Source: DASXHD01 sp036488725
GTDB taxonomy: Bacteria; Myxococcota_A; Polyangia; Polyangiales; Polyangiaceae
Assembly: GCA_036488725.1 (NCBI GenBank)
Contig: DASXHD010000016.1
Location: 1 to 64,000 of the forward strand
Length of the DNA stretch: 64,000 bases
Reading direction: 5' to 3'
The notes beneath the pieces were generated by a model. The model saw only the letters and a list, made by a program, of their open reading frames with translations. It had not been told where the DNA came from and ran no database searches. Positions within the stretch are counted from its first letter, which is position 1. Each line of letters opens with the position of its first letter. Shown here in pieces: positions 16,484-24,203 of this stretch. Position numbers and translations under genes: made by a program.

Positions 16484-17362
16484 ATGATCGTGCGAGGCGT
16501 CGAGGAATTGCGTGTATTATGCAACGAAGCGCGCGCGGCCGGAAAACGCGTCGGATTCGTGCCGACGATGGGCGCGCTTCACGATGGGCATCTCGCGCTC
16601 GCGCGGTGCGCGCGCGAGGCGGCGGACTTCGTCGTCGTGTCGATTTTCGTGAACCCGACGCAGTTCGGACCGAACGAAGACTTCGCGCGTTACCCGCGCG
16701 ACCTCGAGGGCGACGTCGCCAAGCTCGCGAAGGTCGCGGTGAGCGCGGTCTTCGCCCCGGAGCCCGGCGCGATGTACCCGGCGGGAGAAGAGACGCGCGT
16801 CCACGTCGGCGCGCTCGCCGAGACGCTCTGCGGACCGTTTCGGCCCGGACACTTCGAGGGCGTCGCCACGGTGGTCGCGAAGCTCTTCGCCATCGTCGGC
16901 CCGTCGATCGCGGTCTTCGGGCGCAAGGACTATCAGCAGCTCGCGATCATTCGGCGCATGACGACGGATCTCTTTCTGCCGGTCGCGATCGTCGGGCATT
17001 CGCTCGTGCGCGAAGACGACGCGCTCGCGATGAGCTCGCGCAACGCTTACTTGAGCGCCGCCGAGCGCGCGCGTGCGCTCTCCTTGTCGCGCGGCCTTCG
17101 CGCGGCGAGCGAAGCATTCACGCGCGGAGAGCGTGACGCCGCGGCGCTCGAGCGGCTGGCGCGCACGGAGGTCGAGCGCGGAGCCGACACGATCGACTAC
17201 GTGAGCGTCGTCGACGCCGATTCGCTCGCGCGTTTTTCGTCGCCGATCGGCGGTCGCGCGCTCGTCGCGATCGCTTGCCGCATCGGCAAGACGCGCCTCA
17301 TCGACAACTTCGTGCTCGGCGAGGACGACCCGCGCAGCCTTGCACCCCGGGCCGCGGGCTAG
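16484..17362 (+). CDS. panC: Pantothenate synthetase
   Basis: A 292-aa enzyme that condenses pantoate and beta-alanine using ATP, the last step of pantothenate (vitamin B5) synthesis, in the cytoplasm. Family motifs are all present: PTMGALHDGH (HIGH-like ATP site, about residues 26-35), FVNPTQFGPNEDFARYPR, GRKDYQQLAIIRRM and the KMSKS-like MSSRN. Length matches the usual 280-300 aa. Thirteen bases separate it from tmk, so the two are probably co-transcribed. The early segment RVLCNEA uses the rare TTA leucine codon within a TGTATTATGCA inverted repeat (16513-16523). Confidence 0.97.
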   Translation: MIVRGVEELRVLCNEARAAGKRVGFVPTMGALHDGHLALARCAREAADFVVVSIFVNPTQFGPNEDFARYPRDLEGDVAKLAKVAVSAVFAPEPGAMYPAGEETRVHVGALAETLCGPFRPGHFEGVATVVAKLFAIVGPSIAVFGRKDYQQLAIIRRMTTDLFLPVAIVGHSLVREDDALAMSSRNAYLSAAERARALSLSRGLRAASEAFTRGERDAAALERLARTEVERGADTIDYVSVVDADSLARFSSPIGGRALVAIACRIGKTRLIDNFVLGEDDPRSLAPRAAG

Positions 17363-17365
17363 TAA
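17360..17365 (+). promoter_or_regulatory. Candidate -10 of tmk
   Basis: TAGTAA lies 10 bases before the tmk ATG at 17376. It also includes the panC stop codon, so this weak candidate may be coincidence. Confidence 0.2.
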
Positions 17366-17375
17366 CCCGCGCCGC

Positions 17376-18014
17376 ATGAGCAAGGGTCGCTTCATCGTAC
17401 TCGAAGGCGTCGACGGCGCAGGCACGACGACGCAAACCGGGCTGCTCGCCGCGCGGCTCCGTCAATCGGCCGCGGCCGTACGCACGACGCGCGAGCCGAG
17501 CGACGGTCCCGTCGGCGGAACCATCCGGCAGATCCTCGCCGGTCGCATCGTGGGTGCCGGCGGACGCGCGCCCGGCTGGGCGACGATGGCGCTCCTCTTC
17601 GCCGCCGATCGCATGGACCACGTCGAGTCCGAGATCGAGCCGTTCCTCGCGACCGGCGGCGTCGTCATCTCGGATCGTTACGACGCGTCGAGCCTCGCGT
17701 ATCAAAGCGTGAGCAGCGGTCGCGGCGGCGACGCGACCGTCGAGTGGATTCGAACGCTCAACAAGAACGCGCGCCGCCCGGACCTCACCGTGGTGCTCGA
17801 CGTGCCGCCCGAGATCGCCGCGACCCGCCGCGAGGCCCGCGGCGACGCGGCGCAGCTCTACGAGCAAAACGAGCTCCAGCGCGCGTTATGTGCATTCTAC
17901 AAGGATTTGCAGCGCCACATGCCGAGCGATCGCGTGGTCGTGGTCGACGGCGCGGGCTCGCTCGAAACGGTCGCCTCGGCCGTGCACGCGGCGGTCGCGG
18001 CGGCGTTCGGCTGA
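17376..18014 (+). CDS. tmk: Thymidylate (dTMP) kinase
   Basis: A 212-aa dTMP kinase, converting dTMP to dTDP. It begins MSKGRFIVLEGVDGAG; the longer start at 17340 would overlap panC. The DRYDASSLAYQ motif (DR[YH] + SxAYQ), the DxPPE segment and the C-terminal VVVDG support the family. The odd point is the P-loop, GVDGAGTTT instead of GxDGxGK[ST]T: the normally essential Walker A lysine position carries threonine. The rest of the fold is intact, so either the family tolerates this variant or the lysine role is filled from elsewhere. The C-terminal ALCAFYKD region uses TTA and overlaps a TGCATTCTACA repeat. Confidence 0.93.
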   Translation: MSKGRFIVLEGVDGAGTTTQTGLLAARLRQSAAAVRTTREPSDGPVGGTIRQILAGRIVGAGGRAPGWATMALLFAADRMDHVESEIEPFLATGGVVISDRYDASSLAYQSVSSGRGGDATVEWIRTLNKNARRPDLTVVLDVPPEIAATRREARGDAAQLYEQNELQRALCAFYKDLQRHMPSDRVVVVDGAGSLETVASAVHAAVAAAFG

Positions 18015-18054
18015 AAACTTGCGCCCGCGGCGTGCAAAAGGCAGTTTGACGGGC

Positions 18055-18582
18055 ATGCGCTCGGCAGCTCTCGCTCTCGTGATGTTCGCGGTCGCGTGTG
18101 GGTCGTCTCGCGCCACGAGCGCGCCGCCCGAGAGCGCGCCGCACGGCGCCGCCGCGACCGCCGCGAGCGACATGCCTCCGCCGGCCGGCACGCTCCGCCG
18201 CTCCGACGTTCGCCAAGCGCTCTCCGCGGGCCTCGGCGCGTTTTTGCAATACGTGACCTTCGACGTGGACCATCCGGTGTTTCGCGAGCCGGACCAGTGC
18301 ATGTCGACGCCGCCGCCGTCGAAGATGAACGCCTCGACGTGCGCGCACGCGCCGGGGAGGACGTTCGTCGGCTTCCGCATCCTCGAGCTCAAAGGTCCGC
18401 GCTGGGCGGGGATCGATCTGAAACCGGGCGACGTCGTCACCGCGGTGAACGGCTTTCCGATCGAGCGCCCCGAGCAAGCGCAGCAAGCGTTCTTGTCGCT
18501 CGCGGTCGCGAGCGAGCTTCGCGTCGACTACGAGCGCGACGGGCAGCCGCGCTCGCTGCGGCTCTCGATCGTGGACAACTGA
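18055..18582 (+). CDS. PDZ-domain lipoprotein
   Basis: A 175-aa exported lipoprotein. Start ATG 18055 gives lipobox VAC (Cys15), followed by a Ser/Pro/Ala linker. The C-terminal half (about residues 100-175) reads as a PDZ domain: FVGFRILELKGPRWAGIDL then KPGDVVTAVNGFPIERPEQ, ending VDYERDGQPRSLRLSI. It resembles the GspC/HtrA type. PDZ modules bind protein C-termini. With no protease or secretion gene adjacent, its partner is unknown. It is followed after six bases by the next gene and probably co-transcribed with it. Confidence 0.8.
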   Translation: MRSAALALVMFAVACGSSRATSAPPESAPHGAAATAASDMPPPAGTLRRSDVRQALSAGLGAFLQYVTFDVDHPVFREPDQCMSTPPPSKMNASTCAHAPGRTFVGFRILELKGPRWAGIDLKPGDVVTAVNGFPIERPEQAQQAFLSLAVASELRVDYERDGQPRSLRLSIVDN

Positions 18583-18588
18583 AGCGCC

Positions 18589-20253
18589 GTGAAGGATCCG
18601 CACGAGCGCGAGCTTGAAGAAGTCGAGCGCGCGCTCTCGGTCTTGGGCGGGCGGCATCCGGACGCGGTGCGCGCTCAGCGTGAAGCGGCCGAAGCCGCGG
18701 CGAAACGCAGGCGCGAGCACGAGGTCATCGCGGCGGCCGAACGAAAGCGTGCGATGCGGCGACGCGCGCTCGTCGCGATCGCGATCGTCGCGGTCGGCGC
18801 CGCGGCGTTCGCCGGATATCGCGCGCACCAAAAGCGCACCGCGATCGCGGCCGAGGTCGAGCCGCTCGTCGCGCGGTACGTCGCGCGCGGTTTCGAGGCG
18901 CTCCCGCGGAGCAGTTGGGCGCCTGAAAATCGCGTCGAGGTGACGACGGTGCCGGGCGATTGCTACGCGTTCGTCGCAGCGCGCGGCGCGTCCATGCGCA
19001 TCGAAAGGCCCATCGGCTCTGCGGGGGCGAAGGGCGAAGCCCTCGTCTGCACGTGCGCCACCGAGAACGTCGTCGTCACGACCGACGCCGCGCCGGTGCG
19101 CGCGCTCCACGTCGCGGGCGCGTCCTTCGGCGGCTCGCGCGCGCTCGCGTATCACTTCGCCGACAGCGCTCCGACCGTCGTGGCCGGCGACGATGCGTGT
19201 GCCGAAGACTCGCTCGCCGCTTACGCGCGTGACGCGCGCTATCCGAAACAAGAACCGGATGGCGCGTGGCTCGCCGCGCACGCCTCGCTCGCATCCTCGA
19301 GCTTCACGACGCTCGCGAGCGCGCCGCCGCGGCTGCCGTACTTGTTCGTGCCTGCCGCGGCGAGCACCTGCTTTCTCGTCGACGGCGGCGATCTCTCGCT
19401 GTGGACCCTCGACGGCGGCGTGCAAAAGCCGCTCGTGCATCAAAAAACGATCGCCTGGTGCGTCGCCAAGCCCGCGACGTTCATCGTCGAGCGCGGCAGC
19501 GCAGCCGGAACGCTCTCGGTCGTCGCCGCGTCGTCGCCGCGGATCGGCGGCATGATCGGTCTGCGCGAGCTCGCGTCGCGCGCCGGACTTTCGCCCGCGA
19601 CCTGGCTTCGCGACGACGAACACGGTGCCCTCGCGGCCGACGTGCTCCGGGCGAGCGTCGTGCCCGATCCGACCGCCGTCGGCTCGCAAACGATCGCCGC
19701 GTCGAAAGACGTTCGCGTCCTCGCTTTTTCGAGCGCGGTCGACGACACGTTTTCATCGACCGAGGCGGATTTTCGCTGCGATCCGCCGCTCCTCGCGCAC
19801 GACGCGGTCTGCGTGCAAGCGCGCCCGCTCACGTGGCACGAGCCGCCCGGCGGCGTGGTTTGCGGCGCCGCGTACGGCCCCCTTCCTTATTGGATGTCCG
19901 TCCTCGCCGACGTTCGCGACGCATCGGTCGTCGACGCGGAGCTCGCGCTCGTCGGGTTCGCGCGTCGCATGTCGGCGCGCGGTTTTTCGCCGACCATCAT
20001 CGAGGGTGTCACCGAGCACGAAGACTCGGTCGAAATCCTGGGCCGCAGCGGAGACGACGCGGTCGTCGCAGTCGGCGTCTGGCCCACGGCGCCGTACGTT
20101 CATCCGTACGGAGATCCGCCGTGGGCGCTCGACGGCGAGCCGACCGTCGTTCGCCTCGCCGGCGGCGTTCGCGTGACGCTTCGTTTGCGCGACCGCGCGG
20201 CCGTGCCGCTCGCATCGCGTCGCACGGTCGTCTTTCGCCACTCCACGAACTGA
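18589..20253 (+). CDS. Single-pass membrane protein of unknown function
   Basis: A 554-aa protein starting at GTG 18589, six bases after the preceding stop. The N-terminus is a charged helix (ELEEVERALSVLGGRHPDAVRAQREAAEAAAKRRRE) followed by one membrane helix near residues 60-80. The large remainder would be periplasmic. It is rich in Ala, Val, Ser and Asp with paired cysteines (CYAF, CTCATE, CAED, CFLVD, CDPP, CVQA, VVCGA). I recognise no family. The layout resembles other myxobacterial secreted proteins with an N-terminal anchor. Confidence 0.75.
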   Translation: MKDPHERELEEVERALSVLGGRHPDAVRAQREAAEAAAKRRREHEVIAAAERKRAMRRRALVAIAIVAVGAAAFAGYRAHQKRTAIAAEVEPLVARYVARGFEALPRSSWAPENRVEVTTVPGDCYAFVAARGASMRIERPIGSAGAKGEALVCTCATENVVVTTDAAPVRALHVAGASFGGSRALAYHFADSAPTVVAGDDACAEDSLAAYARDARYPKQEPDGAWLAAHASLASSSFTTLASAPPRLPYLFVPAAASTCFLVDGGDLSLWTLDGGVQKPLVHQKTIAWCVAKPATFIVERGSAAGTLSVVAASSPRIGGMIGLRELASRAGLSPATWLRDDEHGALAADVLRASVVPDPTAVGSQTIAASKDVRVLAFSSAVDDTFSSTEADFRCDPPLLAHDAVCVQARPLTWHEPPGGVVCGAAYGPLPYWMSVLADVRDASVVDAELALVGFARRMSARGFSPTIIEGVTEHEDSVEILGRSGDDAVVAVGVWPTAPYVHPYGDPPWALDGEPTVVRLAGGVRVTLRLRDRAAVPLASRRTVVFRHSTN

Positions 20254-20256
20254 GGG

Positions 20257-20262
20257 TATGAT
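20257..20262 (+). promoter_or_regulatory. Candidate -10 for the gene at 20269
   Basis: TATGAT, a near-consensus -10, lies 6 bases before the GTG start at 20269. This favours that GTG and a leaderless mRNA. Confidence 0.45.
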
Positions 20263-20268
20263 TTCAGC

Positions 20269-21579
20269 GTGCGGCTTGGCTTTCGTTTGCGCGCGATCTT
20301 CGTCGCAGCGTTCGTGCTCGCATCGATCTGCGCGCTCGACTGCGCGGGCCCGACGCCCTGCCAGCACAACAGCGACTGCGCCGTCGGGTACTACTGCAGT
20401 ACGACCCAAGAGAAATGCGTTCGCAACTGCGTCGACGCGACGCGCGATTGCGAGCCGGGCCAAATCTGCGACGTGAACGGCCAGTGCGCGACGCCCTCCG
20501 GCGACGCCGGCGTCCCCGATGTGGCGACCCAAGACGCGCCGACCCAAGACGCGCCCGCGCAAGAGACCAGCACCCAAGACGCGCCGGTCGACGTCACGCC
20601 CGGCGACGGCGCGCCGCCCGCGACCAAGCACGAGCTCGATCTCTGCGCGAATGACAGCGAATGCGTCTCGGGCCTGATTTGCCGCGCGCTCTATCAAGGC
20701 GGCCCGAGCCGCTGCACGCCGACCTGCGCGACGACGTGCAACCGCGCCGCCGCGCGCTGCGTGACGCACGGCGCCGACACCTTCTGCGTCGACACCGACG
20801 TCGGTCGCACGTGCGCCGCCGCGAGCGACTGCAACTACGGCTGCCTCACGCCGGGCGGTTACTGCACGATGACATGCACCTCGGGCGCCGATTGTCCGAA
20901 CGGCTTCGGCTGCGCGACCGTCGGCCAAAACGGAAAGCTCTGCGTGCGCGCCGAGGAGTACTGCGGCGGCGCCAACAACTGCACGCTCGACTGCGACACG
21001 AGCCTCGTCGCGTCGAGCTGCACGCTCCCGTGCTCGTCCGACTCGGACTGCCCGCAGCGCGCCTCGGTGCTCGCGAAATGGACGTGTAACGTCACGTGCC
21101 AGCGCCCGAGCGACGTTTACGGCCCGATTGGCCAAGGCGACGTCGCGAGCTACGCGTGCAGCTTCAGCAACCAAGAAGTGAACCTGTGCAGCGACGCCCA
21201 GCACATCGACTTCACGCAGCTCACGATTCCGAATCCGCCGGCCGTCACGTGTCCGGCGTCGCAATCGGTCGACGGCGCATCCGGCGACGCCTGCGTCGAC
21301 ACCTGCCGCTACGCCGGCGGCTGCGCTCACGGCTACGAGTGCACCGGCATCGGCGACATCTCGAACACGCGCGTCGGGCTCTGCATGCCGGCCCACGGCA
21401 GCGGCGAAGTCGGCGGGGCCTGCAGCACGGACGGCGACTGCGCATTCGGCTACTGCAGCTCGAGCCAATGCTCCCGCGACTGCTCCGGCGACGGCATCTG
21501 CCCGACCGGCTCGACCTGCACGGCCGTCGGCGGCGCTTATCCCACAGTCGAAGGCGTCGCCTTCAAGCGCTGCCAATAG
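20269..21579 (+). CDS. Cys-rich lipoprotein with CxxDxxC-type repeats
   Basis: A 436-aa secreted protein starting at GTG 20269, which is supported by TATGAT six bases upstream. The hydrophobic leader ends ALDCAGPTPC, so Cys25 is the likely lipidated residue. The body has many short Cys modules of the form 'C..xSDCxxGxxC' (CQHNSDCAVGYYC, CANDSECVSGLIC, CSTDGDCAFGYC), the pattern common in myxobacterial adhesin-like proteins. An Asp/Ala/Thr/Gln linker with repeated TQDAP lies near residues 90-110. Its role is unknown; surface adhesion or scaffolding is inference. Confidence 0.8.
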   Translation: MRLGFRLRAIFVAAFVLASICALDCAGPTPCQHNSDCAVGYYCSTTQEKCVRNCVDATRDCEPGQICDVNGQCATPSGDAGVPDVATQDAPTQDAPAQETSTQDAPVDVTPGDGAPPATKHELDLCANDSECVSGLICRALYQGGPSRCTPTCATTCNRAAARCVTHGADTFCVDTDVGRTCAAASDCNYGCLTPGGYCTMTCTSGADCPNGFGCATVGQNGKLCVRAEEYCGGANNCTLDCDTSLVASSCTLPCSSDSDCPQRASVLAKWTCNVTCQRPSDVYGPIGQGDVASYACSFSNQEVNLCSDAQHIDFTQLTIPNPPAVTCPASQSVDGASGDACVDTCRYAGGCAHGYECTGIGDISNTRVGLCMPAHGSGEVGGACSTDGDCAFGYCSSSQCSRDCSGDGICPTGSTCTAVGGAYPTVEGVAFKRCQ

Positions 21580-21597
21580 GGAGATCTGGGATTTACA

Positions 21598-21617
21598 TAG
21601 CTTGCGCGACCAAGCTA
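21598..21617 (+). promoter_or_regulatory. Perfect 7+7 inverted repeat upstream of the cupredoxin-like gene
   Basis: TAGCTTG and CAAGCTA are separated by six bases, 50 bases before the ATG at 21668. It could be an operator or an RNA hairpin in the leader. The left arm could also serve as a TAGCTT -10. Confidence 0.4.
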
Positions 21618-21667
21618 CCTTCGCACCACGCGGCCGCAGCCGCGAAAAGGCCGGGGTACGCCAAAGC

Positions 21668-22366
21668 ATGCACAATCGGTGGTTCTTCGTGCTGGGTGCC
21701 GTCGCGATCGCCAGCACCGCCCTCGCGGGACCGGTTCGCGGAAAAATCGCCGGCGCAGAGAAGCTGATCCCCTCGGTCTACGCGGACATGGCGAAAGCCG
21801 AGCACCGCTATACCTGGCGCGAGCCTTCGCCCACGGTGAAGCCCGAGTTCAGGCAGCTCTCGGCCAACCCCTCGCGGGACATCTGCATCGCGGCGATTTC
21901 CTCGACGCCGGCTCCGGCTCACGACGCGATTCAAATCATGGTCACCGGCGGCCACGCCGTGCCGACCACGATCGCCGTGTCGCCGCAGACGAAGCTCCTC
22001 TTCGTCAACCACGACCCGTTTCCGCACCGCCTCTATCTCGTCGGCGACGCCACGTGGAAAGAGATGGAGACCTCGTCCGGCGGCACGCGCGACTGGACCG
22101 CGCCCGGCACCGGAAAATACGAGTTCCGCGATCGCCTCACGCCGACGCTGCGGTTTTACGTCGTCATCGACCCGGGCGTCGTCGACGTCGTCTACCCCGG
22201 GCACAACGGCGCGTTCGCGTTCCGCAACCTCGCGTCGGGCGACTACTTCTTGAAGGCGTTCTTCGACGGCAAAGAAGTGGGAAGCGTGCAGGCGGTCGCC
22301 AAAGGCGGCACCGTCGAGCTGCGCGAGCCGCTCACGCTCCAACCTCCGCCGCCCGAGGCCAAGTAA
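21668..22366 (+). CDS. Exported cupredoxin-like beta-sandwich protein
   Basis: A 232-aa secreted protein. Start ATG 21668 gives a signal peptide MHNRWFFVLGAVAIASTALA. The mature part looks like a plastocyanin/cupredoxin-type beta sandwich (IQIMVTGGHAVPTTIAV, LLFVNHDPFPHRLYLVG, YEFRDRLTPTLRFYVVI). It includes VNHDPFPH, where His residues could bind copper as in the first cupredoxin ligand loop. The usual C-x-H-x-M ligand loop is not seen, so metal binding is uncertain. It is followed after four bases by the MXAN_5187-like gene, so it is the first gene of a three-gene operon ending in a porin. Confidence 0.7.
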   Translation: MHNRWFFVLGAVAIASTALAGPVRGKIAGAEKLIPSVYADMAKAEHRYTWREPSPTVKPEFRQLSANPSRDICIAAISSTPAPAHDAIQIMVTGGHAVPTTIAVSPQTKLLFVNHDPFPHRLYLVGDATWKEMETSSGGTRDWTAPGTGKYEFRDRLTPTLRFYVVIDPGVVDVVYPGHNGAFAFRNLASGDYFLKAFFDGKEVGSVQAVAKGGTVELREPLTLQPPPPEAK

Positions 22367-22370
22367 CGCG

Positions 22371-24203
22371 ATGATGCTCCTTTCGCGTTTTTGGTACGCC
22401 ATCCTCGCGGTGCTCGCGGGCTTCGCGGTCTACGCGGTGATGCTCGCCGTCGGTCAGTACAACCGCGCGAGCATCAAAGGGACGAACGAGACGCTCGCCG
22501 ACGACAGCAACGTCGTCCAGTGGGACGTCCAAATCGACTCGCGCCATCGCATCGACGCGCTCATGGGCCTCGCGCTCGACAGCACGATCCAGCACGCGCT
22601 GCTCGACGCGATGGACAAGGACAAAATCCCGCCGAAATCGCGTCAAGACGCGGCCAAAGGCATCGCGGCGGCGCAAGACAAAATACCTGCACAATACAAA
22701 CCCGACGCCATCTTCGTCGTCGATCGCGACGGGCGCGTCGTCGCCGAGAGCGGGTACGCGGCGGCCGACAAGTTCGACGACTTCGAGCTCGGCGGGTACT
22801 CGTCGGTCAACGACGCGCTCCACGGCTGGCTCCGCGACGACACGTGGGTTTGGGGCAACACCATTTATCGCGTCGCGGCGCGCCCGGTCGAATACGACGT
22901 CGCGCAGCCGCCGGTCGGCGCCATCGTCGGCATTCGCGCGCTCGACAAGCGCTACGCGCAAGATCTCGTGAAGGACACGAAGACGAACATCGTCTTTTAC
23001 GCCGCCGGCCAGAAAGTGTCGGCCGCAGGTCTCGACAATTTCGACGACGCGCAAGCCGAAGCGATCGTGCCCGAGCTCGCGAAGCTCGACGCCGATCAAG
23101 AATACAAAACGAAGGGTCACACCGAGATCCGAAACCTCGCCGGGACGACGAACCTCGGCGCAGTCTTTCGCAAGCTCGACGGCGACGCCTACGAGCTCGG
23201 CGCGGGCTACGCGGTCGTGCGGCCGCGCGTGACCATCGCGAACGGCGGCGCGTTCCTCTCGAACGCCGACGAGACCGATCGCAAGAACGTGAGCTGGCCG
23301 GGCATCATTGGCATCGTCGTCGCGGGGCTCGTGTTCGGACTCTTGCTCACGTTCGTCGAGCACGATCGGCCGCTCAAGAAGATGCGCGTCCAAGCGCTCA
23401 AGCTGAAGAAGGGCGAAATCGATTTGCTGCAGCTCCCGCAGCTCTCGGGCGGGTTGCGCGACATCGGCGCCGACGTGAACGCGGGCATCGAGCGCGTCGC
23501 CGAAAAGGGCGGGGGAGCGCCGCGGAAAGCCGCCGACCTCGAGTCGATCCTCGGCCCCGTGCCCGCCGAGCCGTCGATGAGCGCGTTCGCGTTCCCGATG
23601 TCCGAGCCTTCGTCGGCGGTGCGGCAGTCCAATCCCCTCGCGCCGCCCGGCTCCGGTCCGAAGCCGTTGCCGATGCAAGCGCCGCCGCCGCCCGCGTCCA
23701 ACCCGAATCTCTCGGGTCCGCGTCCGCCGCCGCCGCATCCGTCGTCTCCGGGCAGCAGGCCCGGCTTCACGCCGAACGCGCCGCCGAACGTCGTCGCGAT
23801 GCCTCCGCCGCGTTTGCAACAGCCCGAGACGAGCCCGACCACCGTGATGCCGCTCCGCGCGCCGGACGGTCCCTCCGCTCCGGCCGCCGTCGTTCCCAAG
23901 AAAAAAGAGGATGAAGAAGAGGCGACGATGGTCGCGGCCGTTCCGCAAGAGGTCCTCGCGCGCGCCATCGGCGAAGCGCAGAACCCCGACGAGCTCGAGT
24001 GGCCGAACGTCTACGAAGAGTTCGTCAAGACGAAGAAGCAATGCAGCGAGCCCACCGAAGGGCTCACGTTCGACAAATTCCGCCAAACGCTCCGCAAGAA
24101 CCGCGACGCGCTCGTGCAGCGTCACAACTGCAAGCGTGTGAAGTTCACCGTCTACGTGAAGGACGGCCGAGCCTCGCTCAAGGCGACGCCGATCAAAGAT
24201 TGA
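22371..24203 (+). CDS. MXAN_5187-like two-helix membrane protein
   Basis: A 610-aa protein. One helix lies near residues 6-28 and a second near 308-326, with a roughly 270-residue periplasmic region between (Cache-like, containing AIFVVDRDGRVVAESG). This gives a receptor-like layout. The cytoplasmic side has a HAMP-like stretch, then a long Pro/Ser linker and a conserved C-terminal 70-residue domain. That end (VYEEFVKTKKQC..., FDKFRQTLRKNRD, VKFTVYVKDGRASLKA) matches, from memory, the MXAN_5187 C-terminal domain found only in Myxococcota. No kinase or methyl-accepting signalling motif follows. Its stop overlaps the next ATG (TGATG). Confidence 0.75.
   Translation: MMLLSRFWYAILAVLAGFAVYAVMLAVGQYNRASIKGTNETLADDSNVVQWDVQIDSRHRIDALMGLALDSTIQHALLDAMDKDKIPPKSRQDAAKGIAAAQDKIPAQYKPDAIFVVDRDGRVVAESGYAAADKFDDFELGGYSSVNDALHGWLRDDTWVWGNTIYRVAARPVEYDVAQPPVGAIVGIRALDKRYAQDLVKDTKTNIVFYAAGQKVSAAGLDNFDDAQAEAIVPELAKLDADQEYKTKGHTEIRNLAGTTNLGAVFRKLDGDAYELGAGYAVVRPRVTIANGGAFLSNADETDRKNVSWPGIIGIVVAGLVFGLLLTFVEHDRPLKKMRVQALKLKKGEIDLLQLPQLSGGLRDIGADVNAGIERVAEKGGGAPRKAADLESILGPVPAEPSMSAFAFPMSEPSSAVRQSNPLAPPGSGPKPLPMQAPPPPASNPNLSGPRPPPPHPSSPGSRPGFTPNAPPNVVAMPPPRLQQPETSPTTVMPLRAPDGPSAPAAVVPKKKEDEEEATMVAAVPQEVLARAIGEAQNPDELEWPNVYEEFVKTKKQCSEPTEGLTFDKFRQTLRKNRDALVQRHNCKRVKFTVYVKDGRASLKATPIKD

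Noticed and set aside
16663..16675. GTTCGGACCGAAC in panC as another palindrome copy
   Set aside because: It encodes the conserved QFGPNED motif of PanC and lacks the GATC centre; coincidence is sufficient.
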